Below, in pieces: positions 50,811 through 59,315 of a stretch of 64,000 nucleotides of DNA. Below the pieces are notes generated by a model. It was given only the letters and a program-made list of their open reading frames with translations. It was not told where the DNA came from and did no database searches. This DNA is from an uncultured Marvinbryantia sp. (lineage in GTDB: Bacteria > Bacillota > Clostridia > Lachnospirales > Lachnospiraceae): the NCBI GenBank assembly GCA_937915375.1, contig CALDMO010000005.1:1-64000 (forward strand), read 5' to 3'. Position 1 is the stretch's first letter, and each line of letters starts with the position of its first letter. The position numbers and the translations under genes are program-made.

Positions 50811-52448
50811 CTAAAATTCTTCTTCCTGTACTTCTGCTGTATAAACCTGACGTTTTCTTGCCATTTCATCGCTGGCGAGATATTCGTCGTAGGTGGTAAT
50901 TTTGTCAATCAGTATGCCGTTTGGCAGGATCTCCATAATACGGTTTGCGGTCGTCTGTACAATCTGATGGTCGCGGGAAGTAAAGATAATCACGCCCGGG
51001 AATTTGATCATACCGTTGTTGAGAGCAGTGATCGCTTCCATGTCCAGGTGGTTAGTCGGCTCGTCAAAGAGCAGAACATTGGAGCCGCTGATCATCATTT
51101 TGGAGAGCAGGCAGCGCACCTTCTCGCCGCCGGAGAGTACCTTTACTTTTTTTACACCGTCTTCGCCGGCAAAGAGCATACGTCCGAGGAAACCGCGCAC
51201 ATAAGTGGCATCTTTTATCTCGGAATACTGGGTCAGCCAGTCAACGATAATCAGATCGTTGTCAAATTCTTTGGTGTAGTCTTTTGGGAAATAGGACTGC
51301 GATGTTGTTACACCCCATTTATAGGTGCCGGCATCCGGTTCCATTTCGCCGGACAGAATCTGCAGGAGCGTGGTTTTTGCCAGTTCGTTTCCGCCGACCA
51401 GTGCGATCTTATCATCATGTCCGACGGTAAAGGTCAGGTTGTCAAGAACCTTTACACCGTCAATTGTCTTTGTCAGACCTTCTACAAAAAGCACTTCATT
51501 TCCAATCTCACGGTTCGGACGGAAGTCAATGTACGGATATTTACGGCTGGATGGTTTGATGGTATCCAACTCGATTTTTTCCAATGCACGTTTTCGAGAA
51601 GTTGCCTGTTTGGATTTGGACGCGTTGGCGCTGAAGCGGGAGATAAAGTCCTGCAACTCCTTAATCTTTTCCTCTTTCTTCTTGTTGGCTTCTTTCATCT
51701 GTTTGATCATCAGCTGACTGGATTCGTACCAGAAGTCGTAGTTTCCGGCATAGAGCTGAATTTTTCCGTAATCGATATCGGCAGTATGCGTGCAGACCTT
51801 ATTTAAGAAGTAACGGTCATGAGAGACCACGATAACGGTGTTCGGAAAATCGATCAGGAAATCCTCCAGCCATTCAATTGCTGCAAGATCCAGGTGGTTG
51901 GTCGGCTCGTCCAAAAGCAGGATGTCCGGATTGCCAAACAGTGCGCGTGCCAGCAGTACTTTCACTTTTTCGCTGCCGTTTAAGTCTTTCATTAAATTAT
52001 AGTGCAGTTCGGTTTCAATGCCGAGACCGTTCAGCAGCTGCGCTGCGTCAGATTCTGCTTCCCAGCCATTCATTTCCGCAAACTCACCTTCCAGTTCGCT
52101 GGCCCGGATACCGTCTGCTTCCGAAAAATCTTCTTTTGCATAGATGGCGTCTTTTTCTTTCATAATATCATAAAGACGCTGATTTCCCATGATTACGGTA
52201 TCAAGTACCGGAAAATCATCATATTTAAAGTGATCCTGTTCCAACACGGAAAGACGCTGGCCTGGGGTGATCACTATTTCACCATTGGTTGTGTCCAGCT
52301 GACCGGACAGGATTTTCAGAAACGTGGATTTTCCGGCGCCGTTTGCTCCGATAAGTCCGTAGCAGTTGCCCTCGGTAAACTTGATGTTTACATCCTCAAA
52401 GAGCGCTTTTTTACCGATTCTGAGTGTCACATTATTTGCACTGATCAT
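50811..52448 (-). CDS. ABC-F family ATPase
   Basis: A 545-residue protein with two ABC ATPase domains and no membrane part. ABC-F proteins act on the ribosome, in translation quality control or antibiotic resistance. Domain 1 has GANGAGKST (about 34-42), a changed signature LNGSEK, and DEPTNHLDL. A charged linker with KRALEK follows (about 240-300). Domain 2 has GGNELAKTT, where Ala replaces the last P-loop glycine, then LSGGEK and TSRDHQ instead of the usual SHD. These changes mark the YkpA/YbiT-like housekeeping branch more than a resistance branch, but I could not test this. GAGGAG precedes the ATG. Confidence 0.88.
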   Translation of the reverse strand: MISANNVTLRIGKKALFEDVNIKFTEGNCYGLIGANGAGKSTFLKILSGQLDTTNGEIVITPGQRLSVLEQDHFKYDDFPVLDTVIMGNQRLYDIMKEKDAIYAKEDFSEADGIRASELEGEFAEMNGWEAESDAAQLLNGLGIETELHYNLMKDLNGSEKVKVLLARALFGNPDILLLDEPTNHLDLAAIEWLEDFLIDFPNTVIVVSHDRYFLNKVCTHTADIDYGKIQLYAGNYDFWYESSQLMIKQMKEANKKKEEKIKELQDFISRFSANASKSKQATSRKRALEKIELDTIKPSSRKYPYIDFRPNREIGNEVLFVEGLTKTIDGVKVLDNLTFTVGHDDKIALVGGNELAKTTLLQILSGEMEPDAGTYKWGVTTSQSYFPKDYTKEFDNDLIIVDWLTQYSEIKDATYVRGFLGRMLFAGEDGVKKVKVLSGGEKVRCLLSKMMISGSNVLLFDEPTNHLDMEAITALNNGMIKFPGVIIFTSRDHQIVQTTANRIMEILPNGILIDKITTYDEYLASDEMARKRQVYTAEVQEEEF

Positions 52449-52495
52449 AATTTACTCCTCATAACTGAATATTGGTTGTTCGTTACCTACAGACT

Positions 52496-52523
52496 ATTCT
52501 ATCCAAAACGAGGAAAAAAGCAA
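52496..52523 (-). promoter_or_regulatory. Candidate promoter of the ABC-F gene
   Basis: On the minus strand TTGCTT (52523-52518) and TAGAAT (52501-52496) with a 16-base spacer. Confidence 0.45.
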
Positions 52524-52530
52524 GTGTTTA

Positions 52531-52559
52531 TTGAGGTTTTTGGCTTACTATGTTATGAT
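52531..52559 (+). promoter_or_regulatory. Promoter of the LCP gene
   Basis: TTGAGG (52531-52536), a 17-base spacer and TATGAT (52554-52559) with TGT before it. Confidence 0.65.
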
Positions 52560-52592
52560 GTTTAAGACAAAACATGAAAGGGGAGATGAAAT

Positions 52593-53624
52593 TTGTCAAG
52601 AAAAAACAAAAAGAAACGTTTTCATCTGTTTCGTTTTCTGTTCGAAGTGCTGGTATTGGTGATTTTGGCTGCCGGGCTGTTTGTGGCTTCCAAATTTACA
52701 AAGATCGGTAAGGGCAGGATTGAAGCACACAATCTGATAAAGAACGAAAACATTGCGGCGGACGAGCTGGATAGGATGGATAATTTTACAGATATTGCGC
52801 TGTTTGGTGTGGATTCCCGTGAGGGAGCAATGGAGTCCGGCACGAACAGCGATACGATCATGATCTGCAGTATCAATAAGAAAACGCATGAGATCAAGCT
52901 GACGTCGGTTTATCGAGATACGTATTTGGATACAACAGACGGTGAATATCGTAAATGCACGGAAGTATATGCGATTGGCGGAACGCAGCAGGCAATCAGT
53001 ATGCTGAACAAGAATCTCGACCTGAACATCACAGATTATGTGACAGTAAATTTTGAAGCGGTCGTGGAAATTGTTGATCTTTTGGGAGGGGTGGATATCA
53101 ATCTGACCGAAGGTGAAGCTCAGTGGATCAATAATTATCTGGTAGAAGGCCGTCAGGTACTTGGCCGAGAATGCGAGGACGTACCGGGACCGGGGATGCA
53201 GCATTTGAACGGTATGCAGGCGCTGGCTTACAGCCGGATTCGTTATATCGGCTTGGACTATGAGCGTACGGAACGCCAGAGGACTGTGCTGACTCAGCTG
53301 TTCGAGAAGGCGAAAAATATCAGTATTTTTGATATCAACACCATATTGGATAAGGCGCTGCCGCTGGTTTCTACCAGTCTTTCGACAGGAGAACTGATTT
53401 CTCTGGCAACGGGAGTCGGTCGTTACAGTATGGGAGAGACACAGGGATTTCCGTTTGAAAAGACAACGGCGAATATTGCGGCGGGGGATTGTGTGATACC
53501 AGTTAATCTTGCTGCGAATGTGTCGGAGCTTCACAGCTTTTTATATGGAACAAGCAGTTATGTACCGTCTGCTACCGTGCAGGAAATCAGTGACAATATC
53601 GCGGCAGAAACCGGTATTTACTAA
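52593..53624 (+). CDS. LytR-CpsA-Psr (LCP) family wall-polymer ligase
   Basis: A 343-residue membrane-anchored phosphotransferase of the LCP family, which attaches undecaprenyl-linked polymers such as teichoic acids to peptidoglycan. A basic N-terminus (RKNKKKRFHLFRF) and one membrane helix (about 15-35) precede the LCP domain: FGVDSREG (about 70), NSDTIMI (near 85), SVYRDTYLD (near 108), and the RIRY and ERTERQR arginine motifs (about 210-230). The start is TTG with GGGGAG upstream. It is a good candidate for the last step of the pathway encoded at 15-40 kb. Confidence 0.92.
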   Translation: MSRKNKKKRFHLFRFLFEVLVLVILAAGLFVASKFTKIGKGRIEAHNLIKNENIAADELDRMDNFTDIALFGVDSREGAMESGTNSDTIMICSINKKTHEIKLTSVYRDTYLDTTDGEYRKCTEVYAIGGTQQAISMLNKNLDLNITDYVTVNFEAVVEIVDLLGGVDINLTEGEAQWINNYLVEGRQVLGRECEDVPGPGMQHLNGMQALAYSRIRYIGLDYERTERQRTVLTQLFEKAKNISIFDINTILDKALPLVSTSLSTGELISLATGVGRYSMGETQGFPFEKTTANIAAGDCVIPVNLAANVSELHSFLYGTSSYVPSATVQEISDNIAAETGIY

Positions 53625-53642
53625 AAAATTCAGATAAAATTC

Positions 53643-53667
53643 GACTAAAAATACCAGACGGAATCTG
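53643..53667 (+). promoter_or_regulatory. Repeated operator-like site upstream of the first XRE gene
   Basis: GACTAAAA (53643-53650) followed by the palindrome CAGAC-GGA-ATCTG (53655-53667), just upstream of a TATAAT (53675-53680). The same pair of elements lies upstream of the second XRE gene. Confidence 0.5.
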
Positions 53668-53708
53668 ACTGTCTTATAATCTACCTAGAAGGGCAGGGAG
53701 GCGGTTAG

Positions 53709-53933
53709 ATGAAGAGATATAAGCGTATTCGAGATTTGCGTGAGGATAAAGATATCACACAGGAAAGACTGGCGGAATATCTCGGAATATCCCAGAGAGC
53801 ATATAGTCGGTATGAAACGGCTGACAGTATGATGCCCCTTGATCTTTTGATAAAAATCGCGGATTTTCATAATGTCAGCGTTGATTATCTGTTGGAAAGA
53901 ACTGATATTCCAAACAGATATCCAGAAAGATAA
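53709..53933 (+). CDS. Small XRE-family HTH regulator (copy 1)
   Basis: A 74-residue DNA-binding protein made of one Cro/CI helix-turn-helix domain: RIRDLREDKDITQERLAEYLGIS then QRAYSRYE as recognition helix, and a conserved DYLLERTD end. It closely resembles the protein encoded at 54122, so the two arose by tandem duplication. The ATG follows GGGAGG. Such short proteins usually repress their own promoter; the matching palindromes upstream support this. Confidence 0.88.
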   Translation: MKRYKRIRDLREDKDITQERLAEYLGISQRAYSRYETADSMMPLDLLIKIADFHNVSVDYLLERTDIPNRYPER

Positions 53934-53996
53934 ACACTGTAAAACAGGGTACACCGGCGTGTATCCGTTTTGTGTTGATGAACATAGATAATATAT

Positions 53997-54026
53997 GACT
54001 AAAAGTGAATCAGACTGAAAAATCTG
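53997..54026 (+). promoter_or_regulatory. Repeated operator-like site upstream of the second XRE gene
   Basis: GACTAAAA (53997-54004) followed by CAGACTGAAAAATCTG (54011-54026), ending four bases before a TATACT (54030-54035). The arrangement repeats that at 53643-53667. Confidence 0.5.
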
Positions 54027-54121
54027 CATTATACTAATCCCAATGTGGCTTTCGATACAGTCGCTGTCTTGCAGCAATTGGAAGGAGTGTTTTCCAAGAG
54101 ACCACAAAGGGAGGCGGCAAT

Positions 54122-54355
54122 ATGCAGAAGTATGTGAGGATTCGCAATTTACGGGAAGACCAGGATTTAAGCCAGGCAGCGCTGGCAGAAAAACTTGGGT
54201 TGACACAGAGGACGTACAGCAGATATGAAAATGCGGACAGCATGATGCCTCTGGATATTCTAATAAAAATTGCTGATTTCTACAATGTGAGTATTGATTA
54301 TCTTCTTGAGCGGACAGATTCGCCGAGAAGGTATCCAAAAAAGAAAAAGATCTGA
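54122..54355 (+). CDS. Small XRE-family HTH regulator (copy 2)
   Basis: A 77-residue paralogue of the previous regulator with the same layout and the identical block ADSMMPLD. Differences lie in the turn before the recognition helix (QRTYSRYEN versus QRAYSRYET) and in a basic tail (RRYPKKKKI). GGGAGG is placed before the ATG. The start of the following transporter gene comes 31 bases after it. Confidence 0.88.
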   Translation: MQKYVRIRNLREDQDLSQAALAEKLGLTQRTYSRYENADSMMPLDILIKIADFYNVSIDYLLERTDSPRRYPKKKKI

Positions 54356-54386
54356 TGCACGAAACCGGAAAGGATCTGCACAGTTC

Positions 54387-54905
54387 ATGTACAAACAGAA
54401 TAACAAAAGAAAAACGGCAGCGCAGCGCATTTCCATGTATGGAATATGTATTGCGCTGGCTATGATACTGAGTTATGTGGAAACACTGATTCCGATTCAT
54501 TTCGCCGTCCCCGGAGTGAAGCCGGGGCTGGCGAATCTGGCGGTGATCGTAGCGCTCTATTTGATGTCCCCAGTGGATGCCTGGGTAATTTCCATGGTGC
54601 GCATTGTTTTAGTATCGTTTACATTCGGGAATGTGGCAGCGCTCATGTATAGTCTTGCAGGTGCAGTATTGAGCCTGAGTGCAATGGTGCTTTGTCAAAA
54701 AAAGAGATGGCTTACCATGACGGGGGTCAGTATTGTCGGTGGTGTGATGCATAATATCGGACAGCTTTTGATGGCGGCGGTTGCGTTGGAGAGTGCGGCG
54801 GTTTTTACATATTTGCCGGCGCTTCTTCTGGCAGGTGTGTTAGCGGGCGCGCTGATTGGGCTGCTCGGAGGTATGCTTTTGAAACGGCTTCCGCGTACAT
54901 TTTGA
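54387..54905 (+). CDS. Gx-type/heptaprenyl-diphosphate-synthase-component-I-like membrane protein
   Basis: A 172-residue membrane protein with about five helices and the family's ETLIPIHFAVPGVKPGLANL block (about 30-50), seen in the Gx transporter / HepS-I-like family. In anaerobes this gene goes with a NusG-domain-II protein, found here just downstream. The name reflects annotation custom; it is not the catalytic prenyltransferase. The open frame begins at 54294, but ATG 54387 with AAAGGA upstream fits the family start. Confidence 0.85.
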   Translation: MYKQNNKRKTAAQRISMYGICIALAMILSYVETLIPIHFAVPGVKPGLANLAVIVALYLMSPVDAWVISMVRIVLVSFTFGNVAALMYSLAGAVLSLSAMVLCQKKRWLTMTGVSIVGGVMHNIGQLLMAAVALESAAVFTYLPALLLAGVLAGALIGLLGGMLLKRLPRTF

Positions 54906-54972
54906 TAGAAATGTCTGAAATTACCGGTCAAAACAGCGACTGTAGGTTGTGAATGTAAATAACGGAGGCAGG

Positions 54973-55341
54973 ATGAAACAGAAAAGAAATACGATAATAC
55001 TGGTGTCTGCAGTAGTAGTAGTAGCATTGGCGGTTGTGGTATTCCAAATGATTTTTTTAAAAAAAGAAGGAACATATGCGCTGGTGCAAGTGCAGCAGGA
55101 ACAGCGATATCGGTTAGATCTGCAAAAAGAGACAGAGTTGGTTGTAGAAGATGAAACTGGTTTTAATAAAATAAAAGTAAAAGACGGAGCGATAGCGGTG
55201 ACGGAAGCCGACTGTCCGGACAAGGTCTGTGTGCGTACCGGATATATCAGCAAGACTGGAGAGGTGATTGCTTGTCTTCCGCACGAATTGACGGTTACGA
55301 TCAGCGGTGCGGATGCGAAAGAAGACGCGATGGTGCATTGA
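54973..55341 (+). CDS. NusG-domain-II-containing membrane-anchored protein
   Basis: A 122-residue protein with one N-terminal membrane helix (about 7-28) and an extracellular beta domain of the NusG-II type (DETGFNKIKVKDGAIAVTEADCPDKVCVRTGYI, residues about 65-97 here in part), with a Cys pair CPDKVC and a later Cys. Its function is unknown, but the family pairs with Gx transporters and sometimes ApbE. The start ATG 54973 has GGAGG directly upstream; the longer GTG 54949 is unlikely. It comes after, not before, the transporter gene. Confidence 0.85.
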   Translation: MKQKRNTIILVSAVVVVALAVVVFQMIFLKKEGTYALVQVQQEQRYRLDLQKETELVVEDETGFNKIKVKDGAIAVTEADCPDKVCVRTGYISKTGEVIACLPHELTVTISGADAKEDAMVH

Positions 55342-55348
55342 GTTTTCA

Positions 55349-55393
55349 ACTAAAAAAGATTTGAGATTTTTAAAATCTCAAATCTTTTTTAGT
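55349..55393. terminator. Long bidirectional terminator
   Basis: A near-perfect 22-base inverted repeat (55349-55370 with 55372-55393) with A-run and T-run ends, between convergent genes. Confidence 0.88.
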
Positions 55394-55411
55394 ATTTGAA
55401 GGAAATTCCGT

Positions 55412-56692
55412 TTATGCCTCAACAGTATTTTCTTCCGGGATCGCAAACGGCAGATACATATGGATCCGATCGATGCGGTTTTTGTCCACAGAATCAACTA
55501 CTAGACGGATTTCTTCTTTAGTGGTAATGCTTTCTCCGGCAACCGGAAGATGATCCAGATATTCAATTACAAATCCGCCGAGAGAATCGTAATCTTCGGA
55601 TTCAAGGGAAAGACCGAGCGCATCGTTGATATCATCCAGCTTCATGGAGCCTGCAATCACAAACTCGGTATCAGAAATCCGGCGGATCAGATCTTCCTCA
55701 TCTTTATCATATTCATCGCGGATTTCGCCGACGATTTCTTCCAGCAGATCTTCCAGGGTGATCAGTCCTGCGGTTGCGCCGTATTCGTCGAGTACGATCG
55801 TGAAGTTGTTGGAAGCCTGACGCATTTCCTCCAGAAGCTCTGAGGTGCGCTTATATTCATAGGTGAAATATGGTTCACGCATCAAAGTGCGCATATCGAA
55901 CGTATCCTCACCATTGAAAACAATATCTTTTATGTTGATGACTCCGATCACATGATCCGGACTTTCTTCGTAAACCGGAAGACGTGTGAATTTTTCTTCG
56001 CGGAAAATGGCAAATACTTCGTTAAACGGTGTATTCACATCTACGGAAACCATATCTACACGCGGAACCATGATGTCCTTTGCTTGTGCGTCGCCAAAAT
56101 CGAATACATTGTAGATCATCTGTTTTTCATCTGTTTCGATTACGCCGTCCTCATGGCTGACATCCACATATGTACGCAGTTCCGTTTCAGTCATCGTTTC
56201 TGGTTTTGCGTGAGGATCTATCCTGAACAGTTTCAGAAACAGGTGAGCGAGCATGTTTGTCAGAAAAATAAGCGGTGTCAAAATTTTCATTAATAGCCAA
56301 ATCATTCTCGCATAGGCAAGAGCAAGATTCTCACTGTGGATGCTGGCCAGAGTCTTTGGCGAAATCTCACCGAAAATCAGTATCAGAAGTGTCAGAATAC
56401 CGGTGCCGACACTGACATAAACATTTCCAAACACACGCATTGTCAGAGAAGTTGCCAGTGAAGAAGCGGAAAGATTTACAATATTGTTGCCAATCAGGAT
56501 TGCTCCGAGCATTTTTCCCGGATCTTCTGTTACTTTTAAAAATATCTCCGCATTTTTGTTGCCCTGGGCGGCCAGCCCCTTAAGTTTGATTTTGTTTGCT
56601 GTTGTCAATGCTGTCTCCGCGGATGAAAAAAAAGCGGAAAGAACAATGAGCAGAATGATTGCGCCAAATTGTATGGCGTCTCCTGAATCCAA
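55412..56692 (-). CDS. CNNM/CorC-type protein with CBS domains
   Basis: A 426-residue protein of the HlyC/CorC family: an N-terminal DUF21 (CNNM) domain with about four helices (residues 1-190), two CBS domains (about 200-330, with the MVPRVDMVSV start) and a C-terminal CorC/HlyC domain (about 345-415). Members take part in magnesium or cobalt efflux; hemolysin is a historical name. It has its own minus-strand promoter. Confidence 0.92.
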   Translation of the reverse strand: MDSGDAIQFGAIILLIVLSAFFSSAETALTTANKIKLKGLAAQGNKNAEIFLKVTEDPGKMLGAILIGNNIVNLSASSLATSLTMRVFGNVYVSVGTGILTLLILIFGEISPKTLASIHSENLALAYARMIWLLMKILTPLIFLTNMLAHLFLKLFRIDPHAKPETMTETELRTYVDVSHEDGVIETDEKQMIYNVFDFGDAQAKDIMVPRVDMVSVDVNTPFNEVFAIFREEKFTRLPVYEESPDHVIGVINIKDIVFNGEDTFDMRTLMREPYFTYEYKRTSELLEEMRQASNNFTIVLDEYGATAGLITLEDLLEEIVGEIRDEYDKDEEDLIRRISDTEFVIAGSMKLDDINDALGLSLESEDYDSLGGFVIEYLDHLPVAGESITTKEEIRLVVDSVDKNRIDRIHMYLPFAIPEENTVEA

Positions 56693-56724
56693 AAAATCAT
56701 CTCCTTTTAGTGTATTTGATGTAC

Positions 56725-56753
56725 ATCATAGCGTATATCGAAAAAAATTTCAA
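56725..56753 (-). promoter_or_regulatory. Promoter of the CorC-type gene
   Basis: On the minus strand TTGAAA (56753-56748), a 17-base spacer and TATGAT (56730-56725). Confidence 0.65.
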
Positions 56754-56842
56754 GAAAACACAAAAAAATTATGTATTTTTAATTTTGTCATAGATTGTCC
56801 GGTATACGCATATATATGTAGTAGTGAAAAGGAGGAGGCTGT

Positions 56843-57205
56843 ATGCTGGAAAAAACAAATTTTTATATTGTAATCCGTTCCCTGATCATTGCCTACATAA
56901 TTACCGGAGCGCTTCTTTTATTTGCGGCGTTTCTGTTGTACAAGATGGAACCGGAGAAGAGCTTAGTATCTGTCGGAATTTTAGTAATTTACGTATTCAG
57001 TAGTTTTTTTGGCGGATTTTTGGGAGGAAAAAAGATCGGCGTGAAAAAATTTGCATGGGGATTGATCATTGGTGCGGTATATTTTTTGTTTCTGTTGCTT
57101 GCATCATGGATATTTGGAGGAGGTATTCAAGCAAAAGCGGGAGAGGTTATAACCACAATGCTTTTATGCCTTGGCGGTGGAATGTTGGGCGGGATGTTTT
57201 CCTGA
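56843..57205 (+). CDS. TIGR04086-family membrane protein
   Basis: A 120-residue protein with four hydrophobic segments and glycine-rich turns (FFGGFLGGKKIG, CLGGGMLGGMF) as in the TIGR04086 family. The family often stands beside the SCIFF peptide and its radical-SAM maturase, but no SCIFF-like cysteine-rich frame is present in the 200 bases up to rho. Its ribosome binding site (GGAGGAGG) lies upstream of an apparent ATG at 56843. Function unknown. Confidence 0.85.
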   Translation: MLEKTNFYIVIRSLIIAYIITGALLLFAAFLLYKMEPEKSLVSVGILVIYVFSSFFGGFLGGKKIGVKKFAWGLIIGAVYFLFLLLASWIFGGGIQAKAGEVITTMLLCLGGGMLGGMFS

Positions 57206-57234
57206 TCTTAGAGAGACCTTTCATAAGAAAAGTG

Positions 57235-57264
57235 TTGCATTTATACAGGCATTTGTGTTATATT
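57235..57264 (+). promoter_or_regulatory. Promoter of rho
   Basis: TTGCAT (57235-57240) and TATATT (57259-57264) with an 18-base spacer; TGT before the -10 gives an extended element. A leader of about 135 bases follows. Confidence 0.6.
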
Positions 57265-57406
57265 GGTCTAAATCTAAGTGCGTATAGTGCGCATCATGTA
57301 AATTCAGGTCAACTCAGACAGTGCTCCAAAGGGAACCGAAAATGAATAGATAAGCAATGCCGTTTCGCGAATTACAAAAGCAGACGGTGACAGAAAGGAC
57401 AAATAT

Positions 57407-58804
57407 ATGACAAGAGAACAGTACGAATCGCTTTCTGCGGTACAGTTAAAGGAACTGGCGAAAGCAAGAGGACTTAAGGTTTCGGCAGGTCTGCGTAAGG
57501 CAGAGGTAGTGGAAATGATGTTGTCGGCAGATACAGAGAATGTTGAAACAAAAGCAGAAGCAGAAGTGAAGACAGAGATCAGATCGGTACCGGCTTCAAA
57601 AACGTCGGAATCAGTTTCTTCCGCGGACAGTGTAGCGGAAAATGCCGATAAGCCGGCGATGGATATGACACAGTTGGACAGTGGGATTACTGTGCAGGGA
57701 TTTCTTGAAGTTATGCCGGATGGATATGGTTTTATCCGCAGCGATCATTATATGCCGGGGGAAAACGATGTTTATGTTTCTCCTTCACAGATTCGTAAAT
57801 TTGGTCTGAAAACAGGCGATATTCTGGCAGGAAATACTAGGATTAAGACGATGCAGGAGAAATTCAGCGCGTTGCTGTATCTGACATCTGTCAATGGAAA
57901 ATCTCCCTCCGAGGCAGCCAGAAGAATGAATTTTGAGAATATGACGCCGATTTTTCCAAATGAGCGTCTGCGTCTGGAACGCGGCAGCCGCGAGATTTCC
58001 ATGCGTATTGTGGATTTAATTTCACCAATCGGCAAGGGCCAGCGCGGAATGATCGTCTCCCAGCCGAAAGCAGGTAAGACTACTTTATTAAAAGATATTG
58101 CGAAATCGCTGCTTTGCAATAATCCGGAAGTGTACCTGATCATTCTGCTGATCGATGAACGTCCGGAAGAGGTGACAGATATTCGTGAAGCAATCATCGG
58201 AGAAAATGTAGAGGTTGTGGATTCGACGTTTGACGAACTTCCGGAGCATCATAAACGTATCTCGGAAATGGTGATTGAGCGTGCAAAACGTTTGGTGGAG
58301 AGTAAGCGTGATGTAGTGATCCTTCTGGACAGTATCACGCGTTTGTCGCGTGCCTATAACCTGGTTGTTCCGCCAAGCGGGCGTACACTTTCCGGCGGTC
58401 TTGACCCGGCAGCGCTTCATATGCCGAAACGCTTTTTTGGCGCGGCCAGAAATATGCGTGAGGGCGGCAGCTTGACAGTGCTTGCAACAGCGCTTGTGGA
58501 TACCGGAAGTAAGATGGACGATGTCATCTATGAGGAGTTTAAGGGTACTGGCAATATGGAGTTGGTGCTTGATCGCAAGCTTTCTGAAAAGCGAGTGTTC
58601 CCGGCAATTGATATTTTGAAGTCGAGTACCAGACGTGAAGATTTGCTGCTTGATCCTGAGGAGCAGGAGGCGGTATTTATCATGCGCAGAGCCTTAAACG
58701 GCATGAAAACAGACGAGGCGGTAGAAAATATACTGAATATGTTTGTGCGCACCAAGGACAACTGTGAGTTTGTGCAGATGATTAAAAAGCAAAAATTTAT
58801 TTAA
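57407..58804 (+). CDS. rho: Transcription termination factor Rho
   Basis: A 465-residue hexameric RNA helicase that ends transcripts. It has a Rho_N domain (residues 1-40), an acidic and variable insert (about 45-90), the RNA-binding cold-shock domain (from GFLEVMPDGYGFIRS near 102), and the ATPase with SQPKAGKTTLL (218-228), LIDERPEEVTD and the Q-loop region. The insert is moderate in length compared with high-GC Gram-positives. It stands behind its own promoter and ahead of the rpmE promoter. Confidence 0.95.
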   Translation: MTREQYESLSAVQLKELAKARGLKVSAGLRKAEVVEMMLSADTENVETKAEAEVKTEIRSVPASKTSESVSSADSVAENADKPAMDMTQLDSGITVQGFLEVMPDGYGFIRSDHYMPGENDVYVSPSQIRKFGLKTGDILAGNTRIKTMQEKFSALLYLTSVNGKSPSEAARRMNFENMTPIFPNERLRLERGSREISMRIVDLISPIGKGQRGMIVSQPKAGKTTLLKDIAKSLLCNNPEVYLIILLIDERPEEVTDIREAIIGENVEVVDSTFDELPEHHKRISEMVIERAKRLVESKRDVVILLDSITRLSRAYNLVVPPSGRTLSGGLDPAALHMPKRFFGAARNMREGGSLTVLATALVDTGSKMDDVIYEEFKGTGNMELVLDRKLSEKRVFPAIDILKSSTRREDLLLDPEEQEAVFIMRRALNGMKTDEAVENILNMFVRTKDNCEFVQMIKKQKFI

Positions 58805-58808
58805 ACGC

Positions 58809-58837
58809 TTGCAATACAGAAAAGAATATGCTACAAT
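58809..58837 (+). promoter_or_regulatory. Promoter of rpmE
   Basis: TTGCAA (58809-58814), a 17-base spacer and TACAAT (58832-58837) with TGC before it, just after the rho stop. Confidence 0.7.
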
Positions 58838-58843
58838 CTCAAT

Positions 58844-58983
58844 GTTGTTTAACTGTATGGACTTACAGGGTTAGCCCGGGATATCTTGCCGTGGAAACAC
58901 GAGGAGCGGCATTGGCCGGGAATCGACCGGGAGAAGACACCCCGGTAAGCAGTTCACAAAAATGAGAATAAGAGGTGAAAAAC
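58844..58983 (+). promoter_or_regulatory. Structured leader of rpmE, likely autoregulatory
   Basis: About 140 bases with hairpins TGCCG...CGGCA (58887-58891 with 58907-58911) and ACCGGG...CCCGGT (58926-58931 with 58941-58946), and several CCGGG blocks that could pair in other ways. Leaders that bind L31 are known before rpmE in Firmicutes; this may be one, but I could not match a covariance model. Confidence 0.5.
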
Positions 58984-59187
58984 ATGAGAGAAGGAATCCA
59001 TCCAGAGTATCATCAGGCAACCGTTACCTGCAACTGCGGAAACACATTTGTGACAGGTTCTACAAAGAAAGATATCCACGTTGAAATCTGTTCTAAATGC
59101 CACTCTTTCTACACAGGACAGCAGAAGACGGCAGCAGCACGCGGCCGTGTTGATAAATTCAACAAGAAATACGGTATCAACGCATAA
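58984..59187 (+). CDS. rpmE: 50S ribosomal protein L31, zinc-binding type
   Basis: A 67-residue L31. MREGIHPEYHQ starts the family. Cys16, Cys18, Cys36 and Cys39 form a zinc site, so this is the C+ form and not the zinc-free paralogue used in zinc shortage. The ATG follows AGAGGTG. A terminator follows at 59203-59235. Confidence 0.96.
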   Translation: MREGIHPEYHQATVTCNCGNTFVTGSTKKDIHVEICSKCHSFYTGQQKTAAARGRVDKFNKKYGINA

Positions 59188-59202
59188 TAGAGATTGTATT
59201 GG

Positions 59203-59235
59203 AAAGGTTGGGGTTTTAAAAATCTCAACCTTTTT
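59203..59235 (+). terminator. Terminator of rpmE
   Basis: AAAGGTTGGGGTTTT and AAAATCTCAACCTTT form a long stem with two G-U pairs, then T-run. Confidence 0.8.
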
Positions 59236-59315
59236 GACATCATTGCAAAGAGTTGCATATCTAAAATAACATTTGTTTATTTAGTTTTACTGCAGCATTT
59301 ACAAGAGGTAATAGT

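Noticed and set aside
50967..51806. 279-codon plus-strand frame opposite the ABC-F gene
   Set aside because: Shadow of the minus-strand ABC-F frame, with no ribosome binding site and no known fold.
52596..53534. 312-codon minus-strand frame opposite the LCP gene
   Set aside because: Shadow of the LCP gene; it spans the gene's own membrane helix and motifs in antisense.
57206..57406. SCIFF peptide gene expected next to TIGR04086
   Set aside because: No short frame with six cysteines is found in this spacer on either strand.
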